A DNA stretch of 64,000 nucleotides from assembly GCA_016709445.1 (NCBI GenBank), contig JADJMV010000001.1:558001-622000 (forward strand). The letters are read 5' to 3'. The DNA comes from Phycisphaerales bacterium. Its GTDB lineage: Bacteria > Planctomycetota > Phycisphaerae > Phycisphaerales > UBA1924. The translations under genes and the position numbers were made by a program. The first letter of the stretch is position 1. Each line of letters begins with the position of its first letter. The notes under the pieces are model-generated. The model ran no database searches and was not told where the DNA came from. It saw only the letters and a list, made by a program, of their open reading frames with translations. Positions 44,407-55,223 of this stretch are shown piece after piece.

Positions 44407-44713
44407 TCAGCCTTCGGGCTTTCTCCAGCCACTCTCGGGGTCCTTGTTGAGGACTCCGGCGGACTGCTTGATACATCGGCGGCAGATGTAGACGCCCCCT
44501 CGCGGAGGGGCTCGCCCAGGCGGCGTCGGGACGCTCCTCAAGGCAGAGGGTGCACTTGTAGCCGGCTGGGGCGGCGTTGAGGTCGTGGAGGGCGACCTCG
44601 GTGTAGGCGATGGTGAGGCACCGGCCGCAGATGCAGGAGCCGTGGTGGCCCTCCACCATGGGCAGCTCTTCGGTCCAGATGCTCTCGCAGAAGTCGCAGA
44701 GGACATCGGACAT
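44407..44713 (-). CDS. Small zinc-finger protein, frameshifted
   Basis: Reads as about 101 residues over a one-base shift. First frame: MSDVLCDFCESIWTEELPMV, HGSCICGRCLTIAYTEVALH, YKCTLCLEERPDAAWASP. In a run of five G (plus strand C at 44495-44499) there is one extra base; the second frame continues GVYICRRCIKQSAGVLNKDP and ends WRKPEG. Cysteine pairs CDFC, CICGRC, CTLC and CRRC make two zinc sites, a pattern I recall in uncharacterised planctomycete proteins. Function unknown. Lengths agree (307 bases, one too many). Confidence 0.7.
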
Positions 44714-44781
44714 GGCGAGGTTGTCTTCGTCGCAGCCGGGTCGGCGCATGGGGGGATCTCGCGAGAAGGTGAGGGAGTGGA

Positions 44782-46768
<1,987 letters not shown>

Positions 46769-46851
46769 GCGATGCACGAGTATTGTGGGGGTCTCGGCCC
46801 GGGTACACCCGGCAGGCGTATAACAATGCTCGGACGTCGGTCCGACCGCCC

Positions 46852-47910
46852 ATGGCTTCGCCCACCGCCACCATCGTCATCCCCTGCTTCAACCACGGCC
46901 GCTTCGTGCGGGACGCGGTGGCGTCGGCGCTCGCGCAGGAGGGGGCGGAGGTTCGGGTGGTGGTTGTGGACGATGGATCGGACGACGGGTCGACGCCGGG
47001 TGTGTGCGACGAGCTGCGCGAGGATTTCGGACCGGACCGGGTCGAGGTCATCCACCAGCCGAACACGGGGTTGCCGGGAGCGAGGAACCGCGGGGCCCGC
47101 GGTGCGCTCACCGATGCGTTGGTCTTTCTCGACGCGGACGACACGATCGCGCCCATGTTTGTCTCGCGCCTTTGGGAGGCACTTGGCGCCGACCCCGGGG
47201 CGAGCCACGCCTATTGCCAGGAGACACTGACGGACCGCGCGCACGGGACGTGGCGCGTGCCGGAATGGGACGCCGAGCTTCTCCTGATCACAAACCTCCA
47301 CCCGGTGACATGCCTGGTGCGTCGGGGCGTGTTCGAGGCTGCCGGCGGGTTCGATGCGAGCATGCGCGAGGGGTACGAGGACTGGGAGTTCTGGGTGAGA
47401 CTGAGCGGCCTGGGATACCACGGCGTGCGCGTCGCCGAACCGCTCTTCTTCTGGCGGCGGCACTCGCAGGACACGATGATCCACGACGCGGTGAAGAAGC
47501 ACGACAGGCTGTACGGGCAGATCATCGAGCGTCATCGCCGGTTGTATGCCCAGAACTTCGAGTCACTGACGCGGCGGAGCAACAGCATGCTGCGCCGCTT
47601 CGATTGCAACTGGATCGACGAGACGGGGACGCCGATCCCGCTGCAGTACCTGCAGAAGCGGACGGCGGAGGCCCACGCACTGGAGCGTCGGATCGTCGCA
47701 CTCCAGCAGGAGCTGGCCGGGGCCCGCGAGCATGCCGATTCGTGCCGCAGACGGTCCGAGGCGTGTCGGCGCGAGTACGAGTCTATGGGCGTGGTCCGGC
47801 TGCACCACCGGGTGCATCGAGCGCTGGAGCGTGCGCCGGCGATCGTGCGGCGACCGACGCTCGCGGCGCTCCGCGTGCTCAAGCGGCTGACGGTCGGGCG
47901 GCCGGCGTGA
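46852..47910 (+). CDS. Family 2 glycosyltransferase with C-terminal coiled coil
   Basis: 352 residues. GT-A domain: TATIVIPCFNHGRFVRDAVA, VVVVDDGSDDGST, NTGLPGARNRG, VFLDADDTIAP (the DxD-like metal site), AGGFDASMREGYEDWEFWVRL. The last 100 residues are helical, with RTAEAHALERRIVALQQELAG forming a coiled coil. The family transfers sugars to lipids, glycans or proteins in surface polysaccharide synthesis. The start at 46852 removes unlikely upstream residues. Its last 32 bases overlap the convergent ligase-like gene. Confidence 0.88.
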   Translation: MASPTATIVIPCFNHGRFVRDAVASALAQEGAEVRVVVVDDGSDDGSTPGVCDELREDFGPDRVEVIHQPNTGLPGARNRGARGALTDALVFLDADDTIAPMFVSRLWEALGADPGASHAYCQETLTDRAHGTWRVPEWDAELLLITNLHPVTCLVRRGVFEAAGGFDASMREGYEDWEFWVRLSGLGYHGVRVAEPLFFWRRHSQDTMIHDAVKKHDRLYGQIIERHRRLYAQNFESLTRRSNSMLRRFDCNWIDETGTPIPLQYLQKRTAEAHALERRIVALQQELAGAREHADSCRRRSEACRREYESMGVVRLHHRVHRALERAPAIVRRPTLAALRVLKRLTVGRPA

Positions 47911-49249
47911 CCCACGCGGCCGGCTCCGGGCGCTGCTGCAGCGCGAAGATCAGGAGGGCGCAGAGCAGGGCCGCGGTGTGGGAGTTGACCTGGACACTGT
48001 CGAACGTGCTGACCAGGAGCAGGCCGACGAGGGCCAGGCAGGGCCCGTCGGCGTAGCCCGGCGGGCCGTCGCCGGGCTGGCGGACGGCGCTGCCCCGGAT
48101 GGCGAGGACGACGAACGCGGATGCCAGGATCAGGCCCGGGACGCCGAGCGTGGCGCCGGCCTGAAGGAGGGCGTTGTGGGCGTGGGCGTGGAAGTTGCGT
48201 GCGGCGGGGTCGATTCCTTGATCGATGACGTGCTGCCGTGCCCAGGCCTCGAAGCCGCCGAGGCCGATCCCGTGGATCGGGTGTTCGGCGGTCGCCTGGA
48301 TCGCCCACCAGTTCAGCAGCAAGCGGGCGCCGGTGTCGGAGGTGAACTCCTTGCGTTCGATGGCCCCCGCCACCTCGGCGCGTCCGGCCTCGAATCGGGC
48401 GCGGAGCTGGTCGCCGATAGTGAGCCAGGCGATCGCGGCGCCGAGTGACACGACGATCGCGAGCGCGAGGGCGGGCTTGAGGAGGCGTCCGCGCTCCCGC
48501 CACGCGGCGATCAGCAACGCCACGGCGATCAGCCCGAACGAGGCCAGCCATGCCCCGCGCGATCCGGTGGCCAGGACACCCAGCAGGGTGACGCCCGCGC
48601 CGGCGAGGCCGGCGATGCGCCAGCCCCCGCGTCCCCAGAGCGCGGGCGGGAGGTGCAGGCCCAGGATGGTCGTGAGCAGCGAGCCGCCCACAACGGGGTC
48701 CCACCAGCCGCTGTTGCGTCCCGGCAGGCGGTGCCAGGTCAGGGCTGGCAGGTGGAGGACGTGGCCGAGGGCGTGGGAGATCTGCGAGAGTTGTCCGAGG
48801 GCGAAGCCGACGGCGAGCGCCCCCAGGAAGAGGGACCGCCGGTCGCTGACGGGCCAGAGCATGAAGGCCAGGAGAAGGAAGCGGGCGGAGCCGAACTCGG
48901 TGGCCCAGGCGTGGGCGCTCCCGGCGGTCCACGCGCGGCTGGCGAGGCCGAGGGTCAGCCACGCGAGGGCGACGAGCATGAGCGGCTGGCACCAGAATCC
49001 CAGCCAGGTTCTCCAGTGGCGATGAACGCGGATGAGGAACGCGGCCGCGAGGGGGAGAGCGCCGAGTTCGGCGGCGGTGGTCGGCCCCGCGAGGGCGAGG
49101 CAGGCGAGGGCGCCGAGCCAGGCGTGGACGTCGTGGCCGAATGGGTCGATGCGTCGCTGGTGTTCGAAATCGTGGGCGATCCAGTGGGGGTTGACCCAGA
49201 AGGCGTCGAGCCAGGCGAGTGGCCTTCGAGGACTGGCTTCTGGGCTCAT
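47879..49249 (-). CDS. O-antigen ligase/polymerase-like membrane protein
   Basis: 456 residues with about ten to twelve membrane helices. The Wzy_C/O-antigen ligase signature region is visible: RLLLNWWAIQATAEHPIHGIGLGGFEAWARQ followed by FHAHAHNALLQAGATLGVPGLILA, with the His residues typical of ligases. Likely joins polysaccharide or O-antigen to a lipid carrier, or polymerises repeats, at the outer face of the inner membrane. Convergent overlap of 32 bases with the glycosyltransferase. Confidence 0.85.
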   Translation of the reverse strand: MSPEASPRRPLAWLDAFWVNPHWIAHDFEHQRRIDPFGHDVHAWLGALACLALAGPTTAAELGALPLAAAFLIRVHRHWRTWLGFWCQPLMLVALAWLTLGLASRAWTAGSAHAWATEFGSARFLLLAFMLWPVSDRRSLFLGALAVGFALGQLSQISHALGHVLHLPALTWHRLPGRNSGWWDPVVGGSLLTTILGLHLPPALWGRGGWRIAGLAGAGVTLLGVLATGSRGAWLASFGLIAVALLIAAWRERGRLLKPALALAIVVSLGAAIAWLTIGDQLRARFEAGRAEVAGAIERKEFTSDTGARLLLNWWAIQATAEHPIHGIGLGGFEAWARQHVIDQGIDPAARNFHAHAHNALLQAGATLGVPGLILASAFVVLAIRGSAVRQPGDGPPGYADGPCLALVGLLLVSTFDSVQVNSHTAALLCALLIFALQQRPEPAAWVTPAARPSAA

Positions 49250-49444
49250 GGGGCCATCATGGGCCGCCCGAGGCGGCCGGGCAAACAGGCTGGTGGAAGG
49301 GTGTCCCGATCAGGACCCGATACCGGGGTGCAACCTCGGGGGGACTTGGACGAACAATTGGGTGGGCTCGGGCGTTGGTCCGAAGTAGGCTGGTGCCGGG
49401 ATGGGGCGGGGTGCGCCTGGAGGCCGGGCAGACGGGAGGCGGCG

Positions 49445-51232
49445 ATGCAGGACATTCGACGCGTGTTGCAGGCGGCGGGGACGCGGCTGTTCGTGGTCGG
49501 GATGCTCCACACGCTGCTGTGGTCGGTCACGCTGGCCATGGGCGTCCTGATCGTGCTGGTGGTGGCCGACAAGTCACTCGCGCTGGATCTGCCGTGGCTG
49601 TGGGTCTACCTCGGCGCGTTGGGGGCGTCGGTGGTGGTCGGGCTTGCCTGGGCGGCCCTCACACGGAAACGCGAGTCCGCGGTAGCACGGATCGTGGACG
49701 AGAGGGCCGGGCTGCGGGAGTCGCTCTCGACGGCCCTGTGCGTCGAGCACGAGGAAGACCCGTGGAGCCGTGCGGTGGTGGAGTCGGCGTCGGAACAGGC
49801 GCGCCGGGTGATCGTGCGCGATGCCATCCCGATCGAGGCGCCGCGGACGTGGAAGCTCCCGACCGCGACGGCGGCCGTGCTCATCGCAACCTTCTTCCTG
49901 ATGCCCCCCCTCGACCTCCGCGGCGCCCGTGCCGCGGAGCAGAAGGCCGAAGAGGCGAAGAAGGCGGTCGCGGAGGCCCAGTCCCAGGCACAGGATGCTG
50001 AGAAACAGATCCGAGAGATCATGGACCGGACGGGCCTGAAGATGGACGAGGAGAAGCCCGATCCCGAGATCGAGGCGGACCTCAAGAAGCCGGAGGCCCC
50101 GGACCAGATCCGCAAGGAGGCGATCCGGAAGCTCACGAACGTCACCGAGCAACTCCAGAAGAAGCTCGAGAGCGACGAGGCCAAGACGCTCGACGCCATG
50201 AAGGACATGATGCGCCAGCTCCGCTCGCCGGGCGAGGGAGAGTTGACCGAGTTTGCCCGTGAGCTTTCCCGCGGCAACTTCGACAAGGCGAGACAGTCGC
50301 TGGAGGAACTCTCCAAGAAGCTCAGTCAGGGCGAGCTGTCGCCGAAGGATAAGCAGCAGCTCGAGCAGCAGATGAAGAACATGGCCGAGCAGCTCCAGCA
50401 GATGGCGCAGCAGCAGGGCGAGATCGAGAAGATGCTCCAGCAGGCGGGGATCTCGCCGGAGCAGGCGAAGCAGATGGCGGCCAATCCCCAGGCGATGCAG
50501 CAGGCACTGCAGAACAGCCAGCAGCTCACCGATCAGCAGAAGCAGCAACTCCAGCAGATGGCCCAGGCGATGCAGCAGGCCGGGGCACAGTGCCAGAACA
50601 TGAGCCAGTCGATGTCGCAGATGGCCAGCGCCATGTCGCAGGACTCGAACGGTCAGCAGGGCCAGCAGGGGATGGATGCGATGAGCTCTCAGCTTTCGCA
50701 GATGGAGATGATGCAGGCTGATATGCAGGCCGTCTCGCAGGCGATGGGCCAGTGCCAGGGCCAGATGGCCTCCCTCGGCCAGTGCAACGGCTCTCAGGGC
50801 TGGGGCCAGGGCCAAGGTCAGGGCCAGGGCCCGGGGCCCACCGGCCAGTGGAGTCAGGGCAGTGCGATGTCGCAGGGCAGCGGTTCGGGCGGCCCCGGAC
50901 ACGGCAACGGGCAGGGACCCGATTCGCAGGAGCAGGAGTTCGTCTTCACGCCGGAGAAGGCCAAAGTCCAGAACATGGGCGGCCCGACGATCGGCTCGCG
51001 CTACGTGTTCGAGGGCCAGATCAAGGGCGAGGCCCGGGCCGAGTTCGCGGCCGCGGTAGAGGCGGCCGGCGAGCAGGCCTCCGAGCAGATCAGCACCATG
51101 GCGGTGGATCCGCAGTATCGCGAGAGTGTGAAGCACTACTTCGGTCGGCTGCAGGAGCGGGTGAAGGCGCAGCAGGCCGAGGGTGTCACCCCGCCCGCGG
51201 CTGGATCTGGGGCTGGTTCGGGCAAGGATTGA
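49445..51232 (+). CDS. Gln-rich coiled-coil membrane protein, planctomycete type
   Basis: 595 residues: two N-terminal membrane helices (residues about 15-40 and 52-72), a third near 150 (LPTATAAVLIATFFLMPPL), then a long charged and then Gln/Met-rich coiled coil (about 165-440, for example QLEQQMKNMAEQLQQMAQQQ). A Gly/Gln tract (GQGQGQGQGP) and a C-terminal domain with FTPEKAKVQNMGGP and a tail of Gly/Ser/Ala follow. Similar proteins with this layout are common in planctomycetes with unknown roles in cell-envelope organisation. GGGAGG precedes the ATG. Confidence 0.78.
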   Translation: MQDIRRVLQAAGTRLFVVGMLHTLLWSVTLAMGVLIVLVVADKSLALDLPWLWVYLGALGASVVVGLAWAALTRKRESAVARIVDERAGLRESLSTALCVEHEEDPWSRAVVESASEQARRVIVRDAIPIEAPRTWKLPTATAAVLIATFFLMPPLDLRGARAAEQKAEEAKKAVAEAQSQAQDAEKQIREIMDRTGLKMDEEKPDPEIEADLKKPEAPDQIRKEAIRKLTNVTEQLQKKLESDEAKTLDAMKDMMRQLRSPGEGELTEFARELSRGNFDKARQSLEELSKKLSQGELSPKDKQQLEQQMKNMAEQLQQMAQQQGEIEKMLQQAGISPEQAKQMAANPQAMQQALQNSQQLTDQQKQQLQQMAQAMQQAGAQCQNMSQSMSQMASAMSQDSNGQQGQQGMDAMSSQLSQMEMMQADMQAVSQAMGQCQGQMASLGQCNGSQGWGQGQGQGQGPGPTGQWSQGSAMSQGSGSGGPGHGNGQGPDSQEQEFVFTPEKAKVQNMGGPTIGSRYVFEGQIKGEARAEFAAAVEAAGEQASEQISTMAVDPQYRESVKHYFGRLQERVKAQQAEGVTPPAAGSGAGSGKD

Positions 51233-51235
51233 GTC

Positions 51236-52342
51236 ATGAAGCACGGACCTCGGCGCATGGCCAGTCGCGCGGCGTTGACGCGGCGCGAGGCGGTGGGGGT
51301 GCTGGTTTCGGCCTCGGTGGGCGCCTGGGCCTCGGGCTGCTCGGGGGGGGCCTCCGGCTCGGCGTCATCTGGCGAGGTAGTGCTCTACAGCTCGGTCGAT
51401 GATTTCCTTCTCCAGCAGGTCATTCGCGCGTTCGAGGCATCGAGTGGCATCCATGTCCGCGCACTCGGGGATACGGAGGCTACAAAGACCACGGGGTTGG
51501 TCGAACGTCTGATCGCCGAGCGGGAGCGCCCAAGGGCCGACGTGTGGTGGGCGAGCGAGCCCTTTGGTACGATCCGTTTGGCGGCCATGGGCCTCTTCGA
51601 GCCTGTCAAGCTGGAGCTTCGACCTCCGGTCGAGGAGCGGTTTGCACCCATGCTCCGAGGGCGCGACGGGCTGTGGCACGGCATCGCGTTCCGAGCACGG
51701 GTGATCGGCGTGCGAGAGGGGCGGTTTGACGAAGGATCGACGCCCCGCAGGGTGGCGGATCTGGCCGAGCCGAGGCTGAAGGGGCGGATCGGTATGGCGC
51801 GTCCGCGGTTCGGGACGACGCGCGGGCACATGGCGGCCCTGGCGCAGGCCTGGGGCATGGAGTCGTTCCGAGAGTGGCTGCTGGCCCTGAGATCCAATGG
51901 AGTGCGCCTCTATGGCGGAAACTCCTCCGTGGTGCGTGCGATCGCGGATGGGGAGATCGATGTCGGGCTGACCGACAGCGATGACGTATGGGGGGCTCGG
52001 CGGAACTCGTGGCCGGTGGTGGCGGTGTTCGAGGCTGTGGACCACGACGGAGACTCGCCCTGGCCGAGTTTCGGACCCATGCTGCTGCCCAACACGGTGG
52101 CGAGGGTCAAGGGCGGACCCAATGGGGCGCAGGCGGGGGCACTGATCCAGTTCCTGCTGGAGGGGCCGGCGGAGGAGATGCTCGCGCTGAGCGACTCGCA
52201 CAACCTTCCGGCGCGGCACGGGCCGTTCGCGGAGGTGGAAGCAGAGTTCTCGGTGCCGGGGGGGTGGGCGCCCGATCTGGCAGGAGTATCGGCGGTCGAA
52301 GAGGCCGCGATGGCGGCCTGCGACGAGGTTCTCGGGGCCTAG
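51236..52342 (+). CDS. Iron-type ABC transporter substrate-binding lipoprotein
   Basis: 368 residues. A twin-Arg-free lipoprotein signal ends in a lipobox-like ASGC near residue 35. The mature part reads VVLYSSVDDFLLQQVIRAFE, ADVWWASEPFGTIRLAAMGL, LKGRIGMARPRFGTTRGHMAAL, DGEIDVGLTDSDDVWGA and HNLPARHG, matching the Fe(3+)-binding AfuA/FutA/FbpA family. No permease or ATPase gene is next to it; they may lie elsewhere. It is tightly packed after the coiled-coil gene, 4 bases on, and precedes an HD-GYP gene. Confidence 0.85.
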   Translation: MKHGPRRMASRAALTRREAVGVLVSASVGAWASGCSGGASGSASSGEVVLYSSVDDFLLQQVIRAFEASSGIHVRALGDTEATKTTGLVERLIAERERPRADVWWASEPFGTIRLAAMGLFEPVKLELRPPVEERFAPMLRGRDGLWHGIAFRARVIGVREGRFDEGSTPRRVADLAEPRLKGRIGMARPRFGTTRGHMAALAQAWGMESFREWLLALRSNGVRLYGGNSSVVRAIADGEIDVGLTDSDDVWGARRNSWPVVAVFEAVDHDGDSPWPSFGPMLLPNTVARVKGGPNGAQAGALIQFLLEGPAEEMLALSDSHNLPARHGPFAEVEAEFSVPGGWAPDLAGVSAVEEAAMAACDEVLGA

Positions 52343-52535
52343 ATGGGCTGGCCGGGTCCATCTGCGGGCAGCCCGGACCGCATAACGAGAGGCTCCGGTG
52401 GGGTTTGCGCGGGCTGGGGCGCGTGCGCGTCGGGCGCGGCTGTAGGGATAGCCCGCTCATGCTCGACGGGTGCTCCCCGCGGGCCCACGTGCCGATCGAG
52501 GGGTTGTGGGTCAGCGAGCGCACAGAGCGGGCGGC

Positions 52536-53921
52536 TTGTCGTTTCGGATCCGGTCTCGGCGATCGGCCGTGGCGATGATCCTGGGCTTGCAGGGGCTTGC
52601 GCTGCTCGGCGGGGGCGTGGCGATCTACGTGCACCTGCGGGCCGCGACGGTACACGCGGTCCAGGGGCTCGTCCTCGCGGGAAACTCGGGGATCGCGAGG
52701 TGGTTCTCGGGCCAGCTCGTGCGCGACGTGTCCGGTCCATTGGATGGCGAGAGTTGGCCGCGGGTGCAGGGGCTGATCGAGCAACTCCGTCTCCCGGGGG
52801 ATGGGTATGTCTCGCTGCTCGACGAAGAGGGCCGGATCTTGTGCGATCCGCGGCTATCGTCCGAGCCGTCGCTGCGAGGGAGCATGCTCGGGCACATGGC
52901 GATAACCCCGAGCGATCACGGCCCCAACATCCTTCTCCAGGACGCGCCTCGCGACGAGACGATGACGGGCACGCTGCGCTCCAGCCTGGATGAAACAGAG
53001 TACCTCGCGACGCGGTACATCCCCGAGCTCCGGGCGAGGCTGGTGGTCCGCCAGCCAGAGTCGGGCTTGGCACACCTTTCGTCGAGGGCCACGCTCGTGA
53101 TGGGCGCGGTAGCCGCGGCGGCGGGGGTTGTGGTGCTCAGTCTGACGGCGCTCGCGACGCTCTGGGTCATGCGCCGGTACGACGGAGTTCTGGAGCGGAT
53201 CAACCGTGGGCTCGAGCACGAGGTCGAACGTCGGACACAGGAGAACCTGGCCGCGAGGGACGCGCTGATCATGGGGCTGGCCAAGCTTGCCGACTGCCGC
53301 GATGGCGAGACGGGGCTGCATCTGGACCGGATCAGCGCCTATAGCGGCATGCTGGCGAGCAAGCTGGCGGAGCGTCGGCCCGAGATCGACGAGGCCTGGG
53401 TGGAGCGCGTGCGCTTGGCGTCGAGCATGCACGACATCGGCAAGGTCGGCGTGCCGGACGAAATCCTGCTCAAGCCGGCGCGGCTGACCCCGGAAGAGCG
53501 GGTGCGGATGCAGACGCACACAACGATCGGCGCGGAGACGCTCGCGGCCATTCGGGGTCGCCTGGGGGAGGACGAACTGCTGGACACGGCGATCGAGATC
53601 GCCCTCGAGCACCACGAACGGTGGGACGGCACTGGCTATCCGGCGGGCGTATGTGGTGAGGGGATTGCCCTGCCCGCGCGCATCGTTGCGCTGGCGGATG
53701 TGTACGACGCGCTGACCAGCCGGCGCGTCTACAAGGCGGCCATGAGCCACGACGAGGCCAGGTCGATCATCCTCGGGGGTCGGGGCTCGCACTTTGACCC
53801 TGAGATCGTGGACGCCTTCCTGGACATCGAGCCCGAATTCGACGGCGTCCGTCGGAGAATGCACGGGGGGGCCGAGTCGTCGATGGCGACTCCGGAGGCG
53901 GGGTCGGCGCGGGCGGCCTGA
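52536..53921 (+). CDS. Membrane HD-GYP c-di-GMP phosphodiesterase
   Basis: About 461 residues if begun at TTG 52536; an ATG at 52575 is possible but would drop the basic N-terminal flank (FRIRSRRSAVA) of the first helix. Membrane helix, an extracytoplasmic sensor domain (about 35-180), a second helix (ATLVMGAVAAAAGVVVLSLT), a short coiled linker and the HD-GYP domain: SSMHDIGKVGVPDEILLKPA, MQTHTTIGAETL, ALEHHERWDGTGYP, LADVYDALTSRRVYK and HFDPEIVDAF. The residues for metal binding and the GYP motif are all present, so it should degrade cyclic di-GMP in response to an outside signal. Confidence 0.9.
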   Translation: MSFRIRSRRSAVAMILGLQGLALLGGGVAIYVHLRAATVHAVQGLVLAGNSGIARWFSGQLVRDVSGPLDGESWPRVQGLIEQLRLPGDGYVSLLDEEGRILCDPRLSSEPSLRGSMLGHMAITPSDHGPNILLQDAPRDETMTGTLRSSLDETEYLATRYIPELRARLVVRQPESGLAHLSSRATLVMGAVAAAAGVVVLSLTALATLWVMRRYDGVLERINRGLEHEVERRTQENLAARDALIMGLAKLADCRDGETGLHLDRISAYSGMLASKLAERRPEIDEAWVERVRLASSMHDIGKVGVPDEILLKPARLTPEERVRMQTHTTIGAETLAAIRGRLGEDELLDTAIEIALEHHERWDGTGYPAGVCGEGIALPARIVALADVYDALTSRRVYKAAMSHDEARSIILGGRGSHFDPEIVDAFLDIEPEFDGVRRRMHGGAESSMATPEAGSARAA

Positions 53922-53957
53922 CCGGATCTAAACCGGCTCCGGCGCTACCATCCGCCC

Positions 53958-55190
53958 ATGATGGGAACCTGCTCTCTCGCCGACGCCGTCGCCCTCGAAT
54001 TGCCCGAACTCGTGGCGTTCCGGCACGACCTGCACCGCCACCCCGAGCTGAGCTACGAGGAGCGGCGGACGAGCGCCCGCGTCTGCGAGGAACTGGAGGC
54101 GCTGGGAATCGCGTACAAGGCCGGGCTCGCCCGGGGCACCGGCGTGGTGGCGCACCTGCCCGCGACAACCGGCGACCTCGCCAGCGCCATTGCGGGTCGC
54201 GGGGCGGTCGCGCTCCGGGCTGATATGGACGCGCTCCCGATCTCCGAATGCACGGGGCGGCCCTATGCGTCGGAGAACCCCGGCGTGATGCACGCGTGCG
54301 GGCACGACGGGCACACCACGATCCTGCTCGGGGCGGCGCGGGTGCTGAGCAAGCTCGAGCGGCGGCCGAACCCCGTGACCTTTGTATTCCAGCCGGCCGA
54401 GGAGGGCGGGGCGGGGGGCGAACGCATGTGCGACGACGGCTGCCTGCTCGGCGACGAGGGCGGCGGTCTCGGGGCGCCGGTGGGCCGGATATTCGGCCTG
54501 CACGGCTGGCCCAACGTGCCGGTGGGCACCGTCGCGACGCGGCCCGGGCCTCTGCTGGCGGCGACGGACGACTTCGTGGTGCGCGTCCGGGGCACCGGCG
54601 GACACGCCGCCTACCCGCATCTCTCCAATGACCCGATCGTGGCGGCGGCGCACGTCGTCACCGCCCTCCAGACGATCGCCTCCCGGAATGTCGGCCCGAC
54701 CGATTCGGTGGTCGTGACGGTGGGGCGGATCGGCGGGGGAACGGCCAACAACGTGATCCCGACCTGCGTCGAGCTGATCGGGACGGTTCGGACGCTGCGG
54801 GCCGAGACGCGCCGGCACGCGCGGGAGCGGTTCTACAAGGTGGTGGAGCACACGGCGGGCGCCTTCGGATGTCGGGCCGAGATCGATTGGGAAGAGGGCT
54901 ACCCGGTGACGCAGAACGACGCCGCGCTGACCGAGCACTTCTTCGGTGTGGCCCGGGCGGCGCTCGGGGATTCGCGGGTCTCGGTGGTGGAGCATCCGTC
55001 GCTCGGGGGCGAGGACTTCAGCTACTACGGGCGCCATGTGCCGGCGTGCTTCTTCATGCTGGGGTTGCTCCCGACGGGGCAGGACGCCGCCACGACGCCC
55101 AAGCTGCACCAGGCCGAGTTCGATTTCAACGACGACGCGATCCCGACGGGTGTCGAGATGATGTGCCGCCTGGCCCTCGCGGAGCGATAG
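53958..55190 (+). CDS. M20 family amidohydrolase
   Basis: 410 residues of the N-acyl-amino-acid/hippurate hydrolase group. Metal ligands are seen in RADMDALPI, MHACGHDGHTTILLG, PAEEGGAGGERM and GLHGWPN, and near the end in GGEDFSYYGRHVP. The dimerisation/lid domain with RGTGGHAAYPHLSNDPIVAA is in place. Likely cleaves acyl groups from amino acids or related amides in the cytoplasm. The preceding 36 bases separate it from the HD-GYP gene. Confidence 0.93.
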   Translation: MMGTCSLADAVALELPELVAFRHDLHRHPELSYEERRTSARVCEELEALGIAYKAGLARGTGVVAHLPATTGDLASAIAGRGAVALRADMDALPISECTGRPYASENPGVMHACGHDGHTTILLGAARVLSKLERRPNPVTFVFQPAEEGGAGGERMCDDGCLLGDEGGGLGAPVGRIFGLHGWPNVPVGTVATRPGPLLAATDDFVVRVRGTGGHAAYPHLSNDPIVAAAHVVTALQTIASRNVGPTDSVVVTVGRIGGGTANNVIPTCVELIGTVRTLRAETRRHARERFYKVVEHTAGAFGCRAEIDWEEGYPVTQNDAALTEHFFGVARAALGDSRVSVVEHPSLGGEDFSYYGRHVPACFFMLGLLPTGQDAATTPKLHQAEFDFNDDAIPTGVEMMCRLALAER

Positions 55191-55223
55191 CAGACCGCCC
55201 GGCCGGCCGCACCGCCCCTGGTG

